A stretch of 35,261 nucleotides of DNA from CAZVUW01 sp964629825. GTDB taxonomy: Bacteria; Actinomycetota; Nitriliruptoria; Euzebyales; Egibacteraceae. Made by a program: the position numbers and the translations under genes. Of the stretch, positions 22,401 to 30,265 are shown piece by piece; the first letter of the stretch is position 1, and every line of letters starts with the position of its first letter. Below the pieces are notes generated by a model, which ran no database searches, was not told where the DNA came from, and was given only the letters and a program-made list of their open reading frames with translations. The DNA lies in NCBI GenBank assembly GCA_964629825.1, contig CAZVUW010000023.1, forward strand, positions 1 through 35,261, given 5' to 3'.

Positions 22401-22418
22401 GCACGCTCGGGCGCGTGC
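22401..22418. terminator. GC hairpin between convergent genes
   Basis: GCACGC (22401-22406) and GCGTGC (22413-22418) pair perfectly around a 6-base loop in the 43-base gap between two convergent stop codons. There is no T-run, so it is at best a GC-rich bidirectional terminator. Confidence 0.4.
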
Positions 22419-22431
22419 TGCCGGCCTGGGG

Positions 22432-23265
22432 CTAGGGGACCAGCGGGGCCTCGGCGGTCACGCCTTCGCCGGCGAGCAGGGCCTCGGCCTTGAGGCGCTC
22501 GCGCGCCAGGAAGCCGACCAGGCTCTCGCGCGTGTCCAGGTAGGCGCGCACGTCGAGCTCCAGCGTGATCGTGCCCGTGTAGCCGCTGCCGCCGACGTGG
22601 GCGAGGAAGCGCTCGAGGGGGAGCACCCCGGAGCCGATCGGCGCGTGGCTGTCCTTGCCGGTGCCGAGGTTGTCGGACACGTGCAGGTGCACGACTCGGT
22701 CGCCGAGGGCATCCCAGGCCTCGAACAGGTCGACTCCGGACACCGCGAAGTGGCTGGTGTCGAAGACGACCGAGCGGAAGCCGGCGAGGTCGTCTGGGGT
22801 CACTGCGGTGGACAGGTTGCGACCGAGGACCGGGTAGAGGTTCTCCATCGCGAAGCTGACGCCGAGCTCGGCGGCCTCGTCGTCCATCTCGCCGCTCGCC
22901 AGCCAGGAGCGTCCCATTCGCTCCCAGAGCAGCGGGGCGTGGGCGACCATCGTCCGAGCCCCGAGGGCGGCCGCCAGCTCCAGGGAGCGGCGCGTCTTGT
23001 CGATGTAGGAGGTGCCCAGAACCCTGCGCAGGAGCAGCAGGTAGGGGCCGTGCACGGCCGGGATGTCCAGACCCGCCTCTGCGGCGTAGGCCAGCACCTT
23101 GTCCGGATCCCGCGTCTCGGAGTTGTGCGACAGCAGAACCTCGGCACCGGTGAAGCCGGCATCGGCGATCGCGTCGAGGACCCAGCCGAGCGGGCTGAGC
23201 AGCAGCGGTGCGGTGGAGGCCAGCACGCGAGGACCCTGGCTCCGACCCTTCTGGGCGGCGCTCAT
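22432..23265 (-). CDS. Sugar phosphate isomerase/epimerase (AP endonuclease family 2, Rv0498-like)
   Basis: A 277-residue TIM-barrel protein of the xylose-isomerase-like superfamily. Metal-site candidates are the Glu of GAEVLLSHN, VHGPY, VAHAPLLW, FAMENLYP, FDTSHFA, VHLHVSDN and the final TITLELDV, in the usual order. The substrate is not evident; it could be a sugar, inositol derivative or hydroxypyruvate-type compound. ATG 23265 is chosen over an in-frame TTG at 23274, because a TACCCT hexamer (minus strand, 23279-23274) would put the transcript start at the ATG. It diverges from the acyl-CoA ligase. Confidence 0.87.
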   Translation of the reverse strand: MSAAQKGRSQGPRVLASTAPLLLSPLGWVLDAIADAGFTGAEVLLSHNSETRDPDKVLAYAAEAGLDIPAVHGPYLLLLRRVLGTSYIDKTRRSLELAAALGARTMVAHAPLLWERMGRSWLASGEMDDEAAELGVSFAMENLYPVLGRNLSTAVTPDDLAGFRSVVFDTSHFAVSGVDLFEAWDALGDRVVHLHVSDNLGTGKDSHAPIGSGVLPLERFLAHVGGSGYTGTITLELDVRAYLDTRESLVGFLARERLKAEALLAGEGVTAEAPLVP

Positions 23266-23273
23266 CGGTTTCA

Positions 23274-23279
23274 AGGGTA
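23274..23279 (-). promoter_or_regulatory. -10 element TACCCT, predicted leaderless promoter (minus strand)
   Basis: TACCCT lies 8 bases before the ATG at 23265 of the sugar-phosphate isomerase gene. Confidence 0.5.
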
Positions 23280-23290
23280 GCGGCGCACGC

Positions 23291-23296
23291 TACGCT
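23291..23296 (+). promoter_or_regulatory. -10 element TACGCT of the acyl-CoA ligase gene
   Basis: TACGCT stands 25 bases before the GTG at 23322. The short leader carries AAGGAGG, so this gene is leadered, unlike its divergent neighbour. Confidence 0.5.
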
Positions 23297-23321
23297 GCCC
23301 GCGGCCGACGAAGGAGGGCCT

Positions 23322-24857
23322 GTGAACGTAGCGGAGCGCCTGATCGCCAGCTCGGTCCGCCTGCCCGACAAGCCCGCCCTGCTGTGGCAGGGCACCTCCA
23401 TCCCGTACGGCGAGCTCGGCCGCCGCGTCCGTCGGGGCGCCGCGGCCCTCTTGGAGCTGGGCCTGCGGCCGGCCACGGCCGACCGTCCGGGGGACCGCGT
23501 GGCCCTGCTGATGGGCAACAGCCCCTACTTCGTGGAGGCCTTCCACGCCATCGTCGCCGCCGGCCTCGTCGCCGTGCCCGTCAACGTCGCCTTCACGCCC
23601 GACGAGATCGCGAACATACTCGCCGACTCGGGCGCCAGGGCCGTGGTGGTCGGGGAGCCGTACGCGCCGCTCCTGGACGGCCTGCGGGTCACCCTGCCGG
23701 AGCTCGAGGAGGTGATCCTGACCGGCAGCGGCGCCGTGCCGCTGGGGGCGCAGCTGTGGCGCTACCTGATCGACAGCGCCGACGAGGCGGACTGCGCCGA
23801 CCTGGAGGGCGGTGAGATGGCCGTGCTCCAGTACACCTCCGGCACCACCGGCACCCCGAAGGGCGCGATGCTCTCGCACCGCAACCTGCTGGCCAACCAG
23901 GACCAGGCGCAAGGCACGCGCCTGCGCGTCGAGGAGGGCGACGTCGTCCTCTGCGCCCTGCCGCTGTTCCACATCTACGCCCTCAACGTCGCCATGGCGC
24001 TTCCGCTCTCGCGCGGTGCCACGGTGCTGCTGCACGAGCGCTTCGACGCCGTGCAGAGCCTGCACGACATCGAGCGCCACCGCGTGTCGGTGATAGTCGG
24101 CGCGCCGCCGATGTTCATCGCCTGGCTCAACACGCCGGGGGTGACCGACGCCGACCTCGCCAGCGTCCGCTTCGCGGTCTCGGGCGCCTCACCGCTGCCG
24201 CCGGAGGTGCTGGAGCGCTTCCTCGACGAGTTCGGGATCGGCATATACGAGGGCTACGGCCTCACGGAGACCTCGCCCCTGCTGACCGCGCCGGACCCCG
24301 GTGAGCGGCCGCGGGCGGGCAGCGTCGGACAGCCCGTGCCCGGCGTCGAGCTGCGCATAGTCGATGACTCGGGGGCCGAGGTTCCCGAGGGCGACCCCGG
24401 CGAGGTCTGGGCCCGCGGCCCCAACGTCTTCAGCGGCTACTGGCAGAAGCCGAAGGAGACCGCCGAGGTCCTGGATCCCGACGGCTGGCTGCGCACGGGC
24501 GACATCGGCTACCTCGAGGACGGCCGCCTGCACCTGGTCGACCGCAAGAAGGATCTCGTCATCGTCAGCGGCTTCAACGTCTACCCGCGCGAGGTCGAGG
24601 AGGTCCTGGTCCGCCACCCGAAGGTGGCGCAGGCGGCGGTCGTGGGCGTCCCGCACCCCTACACCGGCGAGGCCGTCAAGGCCGTGGTCGTGCTGCGCCC
24701 CGGCGAGGAGGCGACGGCGCACGAGATCATCGACTTCTGCAGCGGCTCGCTCGCCCGCTTCAAGTGCCCCGAGGTCGTGGAGTTCGTCCCCGAGCTGCCG
24801 ACGCTGGACAGCGGCAAGGTGCTGCGAAGGGCCTTGAAGGGCAACACCGGGGGCTGA
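23322..24857 (+). CDS. Long-chain fatty acid-CoA ligase (AMP-binding)
   Basis: A 511-residue ANL-superfamily adenylating enzyme that activates a carboxylic acid, most likely a fatty acid, with ATP and CoA. The P-loop YTSGTTGTPKGAMLSH, YGLTETSP, the hinge region GWLRTGDIGYLEDGRL, DRKKDLVIVSGFNVYP and the catalytic Lys in SGKVLRRALKG are complete. Chain-length preference cannot be read. AAGGAGG precedes the GTG. It stands alone; products could serve beta-oxidation or the acyltransferase at 20 kb, and its catalytic Lys is the kind of site regulated by acetylation, for which AcuC at 11.3 kb is a possible deacetylase. Confidence 0.94.
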   Translation: MNVAERLIASSVRLPDKPALLWQGTSIPYGELGRRVRRGAAALLELGLRPATADRPGDRVALLMGNSPYFVEAFHAIVAAGLVAVPVNVAFTPDEIANILADSGARAVVVGEPYAPLLDGLRVTLPELEEVILTGSGAVPLGAQLWRYLIDSADEADCADLEGGEMAVLQYTSGTTGTPKGAMLSHRNLLANQDQAQGTRLRVEEGDVVLCALPLFHIYALNVAMALPLSRGATVLLHERFDAVQSLHDIERHRVSVIVGAPPMFIAWLNTPGVTDADLASVRFAVSGASPLPPEVLERFLDEFGIGIYEGYGLTETSPLLTAPDPGERPRAGSVGQPVPGVELRIVDDSGAEVPEGDPGEVWARGPNVFSGYWQKPKETAEVLDPDGWLRTGDIGYLEDGRLHLVDRKKDLVIVSGFNVYPREVEEVLVRHPKVAQAAVVGVPHPYTGEAVKAVVVLRPGEEATAHEIIDFCSGSLARFKCPEVVEFVPELPTLDSGKVLRRALKGNTGG

Positions 24858-24951
24858 TCCGGCAAGGTTCGTCAGCCCGGCCGCCGTCCAGCGCGCCGCT
24901 GCGAGGTCTGCCCGTATCAAATCGACGGGGGCGATCCGACCCGGCTGGACG

Positions 24952-24957
24952 TATTCT
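24952..24957 (+). promoter_or_regulatory. -10 element TATTCT, predicted leaderless promoter
   Basis: TATTCT lies 6 bases before the ATG at 24964, with no Shine-Dalgarno sequence. Confidence 0.6.
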
Positions 24958-24963
24958 CACCCC

Positions 24964-25668
24964 ATGAACCTAGGGGTCCTCTTCGCTGCGGTGGGAGCAG
25001 TCGTCGCCGGAGCCTTCGCCTATCAGCTGGGTCAGCAGTACCGTGCCCGCCGGCGCCATCACGCGCTGGCCTGGATGCTGGCCCTCAGCTGCTATGCGAT
25101 CGGCATGGTGGCCCTGGTGGTGGGCTTCGCCTTCGAGTGGTCGCCGGCGGTGTTCGGCACCTACTGGTTGACGGGCGCACTGCTCAGCGTGGCGCTGCTG
25201 GCGGTCGGCCAGCTGCATCTGCTCGACCCCGCCCGGGCTCCGCTGTGGTGGACCCTGGGCGGCCTGGCGGTCGTCTGGTCGGTCGGCACGATGTTCGTGA
25301 CCCCCTACGACGCCGGTGTGCTGGCCGAGGCCAGCGCCGCCGGCGCCATCCCCGGCGGCGCCGAGGTCTTCGACCGCGGCCTCGCCTTCAGGATCCTCCG
25401 TCCCATCACCATGGTCAGCGCGCTGATCGTGCTGGGCGGCTCGCTGTGGTCCGGTATCCGCAGCGGGCGCTACGGGATCCTGCTGATATCACTCGGTGTG
25501 GCCTTCTCGGCCAGCTCCTCGGCCTTCCAGCGCGCCGGCTACGACGAGTACGTCGCCGTCGCCCTGGCCGTGGGCGTCAGCATCATGTACCTCGGCTTCC
25601 GAGCCGCCGGGCGCGCGCCGCGCTCGCGCAAGAGCTCGATCCCCTCGGAGGCCGCGGGCACGCGGTGA
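24964..25668 (+). CDS. Polytopic membrane protein of unknown function
   Basis: A 234-residue integral membrane protein with about seven hydrophobic helices and a basic cytoplasmic tail (RKSSIPS). Features include an N-terminal helix, a basic loop RARRRHHALAWM, and a GTYWLTGALLSVALLAVGQLHLLDP segment. I do not recognise a named family, though similar proteins occur in actinobacteria. Its stop overlaps the glutaredoxin-like gene (GTGA), so they are cotranscribed, and both precede rex and the heme genes. A leaderless promoter starts the unit. A role in heme or redox handling is only suggested by position. Confidence 0.85.
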   Translation: MNLGVLFAAVGAVVAGAFAYQLGQQYRARRRHHALAWMLALSCYAIGMVALVVGFAFEWSPAVFGTYWLTGALLSVALLAVGQLHLLDPARAPLWWTLGGLAVVWSVGTMFVTPYDAGVLAEASAAGAIPGGAEVFDRGLAFRILRPITMVSALIVLGGSLWSGIRSGRYGILLISLGVAFSASSSAFQRAGYDEYVAVALAVGVSIMYLGFRAAGRAPRSRKSSIPSEAAGTR

Positions 25669-25904
25669 GGACTGTGACCCTCTACACGCGCGCGGGCTGC
25701 CACCTCTGCAGGGAGGCAGAGCGCGTAGTAGCAGAGGTCGCACATGGGCGCGCCGAGGTGCGCCTGGTCGACATCGACGCCCACCCTGAGCTGACCGACC
25801 GCTACACCGTGCGCGTCCCCGTCGTCGCCGTGGACGACGTGGAGCTGTTCGAGTACCAGATCGACGTGGACGCCCTGCGGGCCGCCCTGGAAACGGAGCA
25901 GTGA
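25665..25904 (+). CDS. Glutaredoxin-like protein (Rv0508-like)
   Basis: A 79-residue thioredoxin-fold protein of the glutaredoxin-like DUF836 type (PF05768). The active site is AGCHLC (CxxC) near the N terminus and the cis-Pro is in RVPVVAVDD. The cytoplasmic partner is unknown; in mycothiol-containing bacteria such proteins may work as mycoredoxin-like reductases, but this one lacks the typical mycoredoxin motif. Overlaps join it to the membrane protein before (GTGA) and the TetR gene after (TGATG). In M. tuberculosis the equivalent gene stands right before hemA. Confidence 0.9.
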   Translation: MRTVTLYTRAGCHLCREAERVVAEVAHGRAEVRLVDIDAHPELTDRYTVRVPVVAVDDVELFEYQIDVDALRAALETEQ

Positions 25905-26605
25905 TGGACCCCATGTACGCGGCGCAGATTGAAGGGAGTGCGCCGGCGGGCCCGGCTGGAGCGGTCGGGCTTGCGCCTGCGCCGCTCGAGGCGGTGCCGA
26001 CGACGCCGGTGGTTAAGCAGGACGGGCGGCGGCTGCGCTCCGAGCGCACCCGGGCTGCGATCGTCGCCGCGCTCGAGGGCCTGATCGAGGAGGGTGACCT
26101 GAAGCCGACCGCGCCGCGGATCGCGCTGCGCGCCTCCGTGTCGCTGCGGACCGTCTTCCAGCACTTCGCGGATATCGAGCTGCTGTTCGCGGCGATGACC
26201 GCCAAGCAGGTGCGCGAGATCGCCGCGGAGGTGCGGCTGGCCGATCCGTCATTGCCGCTGCCCGATCGGCTGAGCGCCTACGTGTCGCAGCGCGCCCGGC
26301 TGCTGGAGAAGATCACCCCCATTGCGCGTGCCGTCACGATGCGCGAGTCGTACTCCCCGCGGGTGCGCGCTCAGGCGGATCGGCTGCGGGCGCTGGCACG
26401 CTGGGAGGTGGCGAACACCTTCGCTCCCGAGCTCGACCGGCTGCCCGCGGATCAGCGCGCCAGGCGCGTCGCCGCGCTGAGGGCCTGCAGCACCTGGCGC
26501 ATGTGGGAGATCCTGCGGGCCGAGCAGCGCTTCGACGCCGCCATGGCGGAGGAGCTGATCACCCTCCAGATGGCAGCTGTGCTAGGACTGGGCGGAGAGT
26601 CCTGA
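25904..26605 (+). CDS. TetR/AcrR-family transcriptional regulator
   Basis: A 233-residue repressor-type protein. After an Ala/Pro-rich extension of about 45 residues comes the TetR helix-turn-helix: SERTRAAIVAALEGLI, then a short segment and SLRTVFQHFADIELLF, the recognition part. The C-terminal ligand domain is all-helical and has no recognisable ligand signature. The start is ATG 25904, overlapping the glutaredoxin stop as TGATG; GTG 25901 is an alternative. It probably senses a small molecule and may regulate its own operon. No palindromic operator is obvious. Confidence 0.88.
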   Translation: MDPMYAAQIEGSAPAGPAGAVGLAPAPLEAVPTTPVVKQDGRRLRSERTRAAIVAALEGLIEEGDLKPTAPRIALRASVSLRTVFQHFADIELLFAAMTAKQVREIAAEVRLADPSLPLPDRLSAYVSQRARLLEKITPIARAVTMRESYSPRVRAQADRLRALARWEVANTFAPELDRLPADQRARRVAALRACSTWRMWEILRAEQRFDAAMAEELITLQMAAVLGLGGES

Positions 26606-26669
26606 CCGCCGCGGAGCTTCGGCCGAGCGGCGCTGCGGGCGCTGCATGGCCGGGTGGTGACCGCGAAAG

Positions 26670-26682
26670 TACGATTGTGAAA
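26670..26682 (+). promoter_or_regulatory. rex promoter -10 with Rex-like half-site
   Basis: The -10 hexamer TACGAT (26670-26675) runs into TTGTGAAA (26675-26682), matching the left half of the Rex operator consensus TTGTGAAN4TTCACAA. The right half is poor (GC-rich instead of TTCACAA). Autoregulation by Rex, as in Streptomyces, is plausible but not proven by this. Confidence 0.4.
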
Positions 26683-26725
26683 GGCGCGCCCACGGAGCGA
26701 GAGCCGTGGGAGCAGGGGGGAAGTG

Positions 26726-27430
26726 GTGACCAGCCGGCAGATCCCTGAGGCCAGCGTGGCGAGGTTGCCCGTCTACCTCCGGGCGCTCGTCGAGATGGCG
26801 GAGCGGGGTGTCCACACGGTCTCGAGCGATGCGCTCGCGACGGCGGCGGGGGTGAACAGCGCCAAGATCCGCAAGGATCTGTCCTACCTCGGGTCCTACG
26901 GGACGCGCGGGGTCGGCTACGACGTCGAGTACCTGATCCACCAGATCAGCCGTGAGCTCGGGCTCACGCAGGACTGGGCGGTCTGCATCGTCGGCCTCGG
27001 AAACCTGGGCCAGGCCCTCGCCAACTACGGCGGCTTCGCCGAGCGCGGGTTCCGCATCGCGGCGCTGCTCGACGCGGACGAGTCCAAGATCGGCCGCACC
27101 ATCGCCGGTCTCGAGATCGAGCCCTTCGACGAGGTCGAGCGCATCGTCAAGGAGCACGAGATCTCGATCGGGATCATCGCCGTGCCGGGACCGGTCGCGC
27201 AGGACGTGGCGGACCGGCTGGTCGCGGCCGGGATCGGCTCGATCCTGAACTTCGCGCCGGCCGTGCTGCAGGTGCCGGATACGGTCAGCCTGCGCAAGGT
27301 GGACCTGTCGATCGAGCTTCAGATCCTGTCCTTCTACGAGCAGCGACGCAGCGCGGAGGCCTCGGTTCTGGAGGGCACCGTCCGTCGGCGCCTCGACGAG
27401 GCCGACCGCCTGCGCACCGAGCGACCCTGA
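26726..27430 (+). CDS. rex: Redox-sensing transcriptional repressor Rex
   Basis: A 234-residue NADH/NAD+-sensing repressor. The N-terminal winged helix (residues about 5-75) has SSDALATAAGVNSAKIRKDLSYLG in pieces with the conserved IRKDLSYLGSYG; the Rossmann domain starts at VCIVGLGNLGQAL and includes ALLDADESKIG and the interface NFAP. High NADH releases Rex from DNA and turns on respiratory and heme genes. It heads the cysG-N/hemA/hemC/hemD run, as in Streptomyces rex-hemACD. GGGGGG lies five bases before the GTG at 26726; a second GTG is at 26723. Confidence 0.95.
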   Translation: MTSRQIPEASVARLPVYLRALVEMAERGVHTVSSDALATAAGVNSAKIRKDLSYLGSYGTRGVGYDVEYLIHQISRELGLTQDWAVCIVGLGNLGQALANYGGFAERGFRIAALLDADESKIGRTIAGLEIEPFDEVERIVKEHEISIGIIAVPGPVAQDVADRLVAAGIGSILNFAPAVLQVPDTVSLRKVDLSIELQILSFYEQRRSAEASVLEGTVRRRLDEADRLRTERP

Positions 27431-28062
27431 GCGCTGGCGTCCCCCTCCTCGTCGACCTGCGCGGCTGCCGCGTGGTCGTCGTCGGCGCCGGTGCTGTGGC
27501 CGCGGCCAAGCTCCGCTCCCTTGCGCCGGCGGAGCCCAGCGTGGACGTGATCGCGCCCGCGGCGGTCGAGGAGATCGCCGCCGCGGACGCCCGCGGGGAG
27601 CTGCGCTGGATACGCCGCGCCTACCGGCCGGGTGATCTGCGGGGGGCGGTGCTGGCGGTCGCGGCGACCTCCGAGCCCGCTGTCAACGACGCCGTCGCTC
27701 AGGAGGCGCGGGAGCGGTCGCTGCTGTGCGTGCGCGTCGACGGCGCCGGCAGCGCGGCCTTCATGGGGGCGATCCGCCGCGGGCCCCTGACGCTGGCGGT
27801 CGCCTCGGGCAGCCCAGCGCTCACGCGCCGCCTGCGCGCCGAGCTCGAGCAGGTCTACGGCCCCGAGCACGGCGAGCTGGCGGCGCTGCTGGCGGAGCTG
27901 CGCGCAGACCCCCAGGTCAGGGCGGAGCTGGCCGAGCTGGACGAAGCGGGCAGAGCGGCGCGTTGGCGGGCGATCCTGGACACCGATATCCTCGGCCACA
28001 TCCGTGCCGGACGCCTCGACCGCGCGAAAGAAGTGGCGCTCGCTTGTCTGTCCTCGTCCTAG
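27427..28062 (+). CDS. Precorrin-2 dehydrogenase / sirohydrochlorin-type (CysG N-terminal domain), apparent CTG start
   Basis: A 211-residue siroheme-pathway dehydrogenase, the NAD-binding half of CysG (Met8p-like), oxidising precorrin-2 to sirohydrochlorin. The N terminus PLLVDLRGCRVVVVGAGAVAAAKL is the family hallmark and lies upstream of the first GTG (27472), so that GTG would cut into the Rossmann strand. The frame upstream has no ATG, GTG or TTG near; CTG 27427 overlaps the rex stop as CTGA and is the best start. The Arg-rich segment LAVASGSPALTRRLR is typical. It shares 19 bases with hemA. The methyltransferase half is found in the cobA-hemD gene. Confidence 0.87.
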   Translation: MSAGVPLLVDLRGCRVVVVGAGAVAAAKLRSLAPAEPSVDVIAPAAVEEIAAADARGELRWIRRAYRPGDLRGAVLAVAATSEPAVNDAVAQEARERSLLCVRVDGAGSAAFMGAIRRGPLTLAVASGSPALTRRLRAELEQVYGPEHGELAALLAELRADPQVRAELAELDEAGRAARWRAILDTDILGHIRAGRLDRAKEVALACLSSS

Positions 28063-29309
28063 GGCTCAGCTACCGCAACGCCCCCCTGTCGCTGCTCGAG
28101 CGGCTGGCCGTACCTGCCGAGCAGGTGCCCAAGGCGCTGCGCTCCCTAAGCGACCGCGACGACGTGGCCGAGGCGGTGGTGCTGTCCACCTGCAACCGCG
28201 TCGAGGTCTACGCCCGGGTGCACCGCTACCACGCCGGCATGGCGGACCTGCGCAACTTCTTCGCGGACTGGTCCGGGCACCCGCCGGAGGCGTTCGCCGA
28301 CCTCACCTACGACTTCCATGACGACCGCGCGGCGGCGCACCTGTTCGCCGTCACCAGCGGTCTGGAGTCCATGGTCGTCGGTGAGCGCCAGATCCAGCTT
28401 CAGGTCAAGGACGCCTTCCGCGCCGCGCAGGAGCACGGCACCGCGGGCCGGCTCCTGTCGATGCTGTTCAGCCAGGCCCTGCGCGTCGGCCGGCGGGCAC
28501 GCGCGGAGACCAACATCTCCAAGGGCGCCTCGTCGATGGTCGACGTCGGGCTGCGGGCGGCGACCGAGGTCCTCGGCGATCTCGCCGACAAGACGGTGCT
28601 GATGGTCGGGGCCGGGAAGATGGGTGGCCTCTCGGCCAGCCGCCTGTACGGGCGGGCCGGGCGCATCGTCATCGCCAACCGCTCGGTCGAGAAGCGCCGG
28701 CGGCTGGCGGGCAAGGTCGACGGCGAGGAGCTGGCGTTCGACGAGCTGAGCGCGGGCCTGCGCCACGCCGACCTCGTGGTGTGCTCGACCGGCGCCCCTG
28801 AGCCGCTGATCGACCGCGACATGATCGCAGCTGCCGCCGTGGCGCGCGGACGCCGACCGCTGGTCCTGCTCGACCTGGCCGTGCCGCGCGACGTCGACCC
28901 GGTCTGCGCGGAGCTGCCCGGCGTCACGGTGCTGGACGTCGACTCGCTGCGCGCCGCGGTGGACAGCGGACCGACCGGCGAGGAGGTAGCGCGGGCTCGT
29001 GCCCTGATCGAGGAGGAGGTCGCGGCCTTCTCCGCTTGGCGTCGCGCTGTTCGGGTTGAGCCCACGATCGCCGCGCTGCGCTCGCGGGCCGAGGAGGTTC
29101 GCGCGGCCGAGCTGCAGCGCCTCGCCGGGCGGCTGGCCGGGCTCGACGAGCGCCAGCGCGAGGCGGTCGAGGCGCTGACGCAGGGGATCATCAACACGCT
29201 CCTGCACGAGCCGACGATCCGGCTCAAGCGCGTCGCGGACCGGCCCGAGGGCCAGGCGCAGGCGGCCGCGCTGCGGGAGCTGTTCGACCTCCCGCCCGAG
29301 CTCGGCTGA
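28044..29309 (+). CDS. hemA: Glutamyl-tRNA reductase
   Basis: A 421-residue enzyme that reduces glutamyl-tRNA to glutamate-1-semialdehyde with NADPH, the first step of C5-pathway heme synthesis. The nucleophilic Cys lies in STCNRVEVYARV; GLESMVVGERQIQLQVK, the NADPH site MVGAGKMGGLSA and LDLAVPRDVDP follow, and a C-terminal dimerisation helix with LLHEPTIRLK ends it. Length is typical. TTG 28044 is the start that gives the conserved SVLVLGLSYRNAPLSLLE beginning; it lies inside the upstream gene, so translation is coupled. HemL, the next enzyme, is at the end of the window. Confidence 0.96.
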   Translation: MSVLVLGLSYRNAPLSLLERLAVPAEQVPKALRSLSDRDDVAEAVVLSTCNRVEVYARVHRYHAGMADLRNFFADWSGHPPEAFADLTYDFHDDRAAAHLFAVTSGLESMVVGERQIQLQVKDAFRAAQEHGTAGRLLSMLFSQALRVGRRARAETNISKGASSMVDVGLRAATEVLGDLADKTVLMVGAGKMGGLSASRLYGRAGRIVIANRSVEKRRRLAGKVDGEELAFDELSAGLRHADLVVCSTGAPEPLIDRDMIAAAAVARGRRPLVLLDLAVPRDVDPVCAELPGVTVLDVDSLRAAVDSGPTGEEVARARALIEEEVAAFSAWRRAVRVEPTIAALRSRAEEVRAAELQRLAGRLAGLDERQREAVEALTQGIINTLLHEPTIRLKRVADRPEGQAQAAALRELFDLPPELG

Positions 29310-29334
29310 GCGCCGGCCCGGCGTCCCAGCGGCC

Positions 29335-30261
29335 GTGACCGTACGAATCGCGACCCGGCGCTCCGCGCTCGCGCGCGCCCAGGCCCATCAGGTGGGCCTT
29401 CTGATCCGCGAGCGCAGCGGCGCCGACTTCGAGCTGGTCCCCATGGCCACGACCGGTGACCGCAGCCCGGAGCGACCCGTCGGCGAGTTCGAGACGAAGG
29501 GCCTGTTCGTCGACACGACGCGGAAGGCCGTGCTCGACGGCGAGTGCGACCTGGTGGTGCACTCGCACAAGGACCTGCCCAGCGAGCCGGCCGAGGGCCT
29601 GACCCTCGGGGCCGTGCCGCGCCGCGCGGACCCCCGCGACCTGCTCATCACGCGCGAGGGCTACGCGCTGGCGAACCTGCCGCCCAGCGCCATGATCGGC
29701 ACGTCCTCGGAGCGGCGGCGCCTTCAGCTGCTGAAGGCCAAGCCCGGGCTGCACGTCCTGCCGGTCCGCGGCAACCTCGACACCCGGCTGCGCAAGGTCG
29801 CCGACGGAGAGCTCGACGGTGTGGTGGTGGCGCTGGCCGGGCTGCAGCGCCTGTATGTCTCCGAGGAGCTCGGCGGGGTCGGGCCGCTCGGCCTGCCGCT
29901 GAAGGCCTACGCGCTGGAGCCGGGGGAGTGCCTTCCCGCGGCGGCGCAGGGCGCCCTGGCCGTCGAGTGCCGGGCGGATGACGATGACGCGCTGGCGCTG
30001 TGCAAGCTGATCGACGACCGCTCGACCCGTGCCCGCGTCGCGGCCGAGCGGGCCTTCATGTCGGCCCTCGGCGGCGGCTGCCTGGCCGCCGTGGGAGCGC
30101 TCTGCACCCTCACCGGTGTCGGCGCGCTCGAGCTGATCGGGCTGCTGGGCGACCCCGGGCGCCGGCGCATGGTCCGCCTGTCCGCGCAGGGCCCGTACCG
30201 CTCCCCGGAGACCCTGGGCCGACGCCTGGCGGCCGATGTCGCCGCCGCGATGGGAATCTAG
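29335..30261 (+). CDS. hemC: Hydroxymethylbilane synthase (porphobilinogen deaminase)
   Basis: A 308-residue enzyme that links four porphobilinogens into hydroxymethylbilane on a dipyrromethane cofactor. Motifs are RIATRRSALARAQA, FVDTTRKAVLDGECDLVVHSHKDLP with the catalytic Asp and Lys, GTSSERRRLQLL, VRGNLDTRLRKV, AAQGALAVECR and the cofactor Cys in LGGGCLAAVGAL. The GTG start is 25 bases after hemA. No separate promoter is seen, so it belongs to the rex-hem operon. Confidence 0.96.
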   Translation: MTVRIATRRSALARAQAHQVGLLIRERSGADFELVPMATTGDRSPERPVGEFETKGLFVDTTRKAVLDGECDLVVHSHKDLPSEPAEGLTLGAVPRRADPRDLLITREGYALANLPPSAMIGTSSERRRLQLLKAKPGLHVLPVRGNLDTRLRKVADGELDGVVVALAGLQRLYVSEELGGVGPLGLPLKAYALEPGECLPAAAQGALAVECRADDDDALALCKLIDDRSTRARVAAERAFMSALGGGCLAAVGALCTLTGVGALELIGLLGDPGRRRMVRLSAQGPYRSPETLGRRLAADVAAAMGI

Positions 30262-30265
30262 GACG

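Noticed and set aside
26675..26695. Complete Rex operator before rex
   Set aside because: Only the left half TTGTGAA matches; the right half is GC-rich and does not fit TTCACAA.
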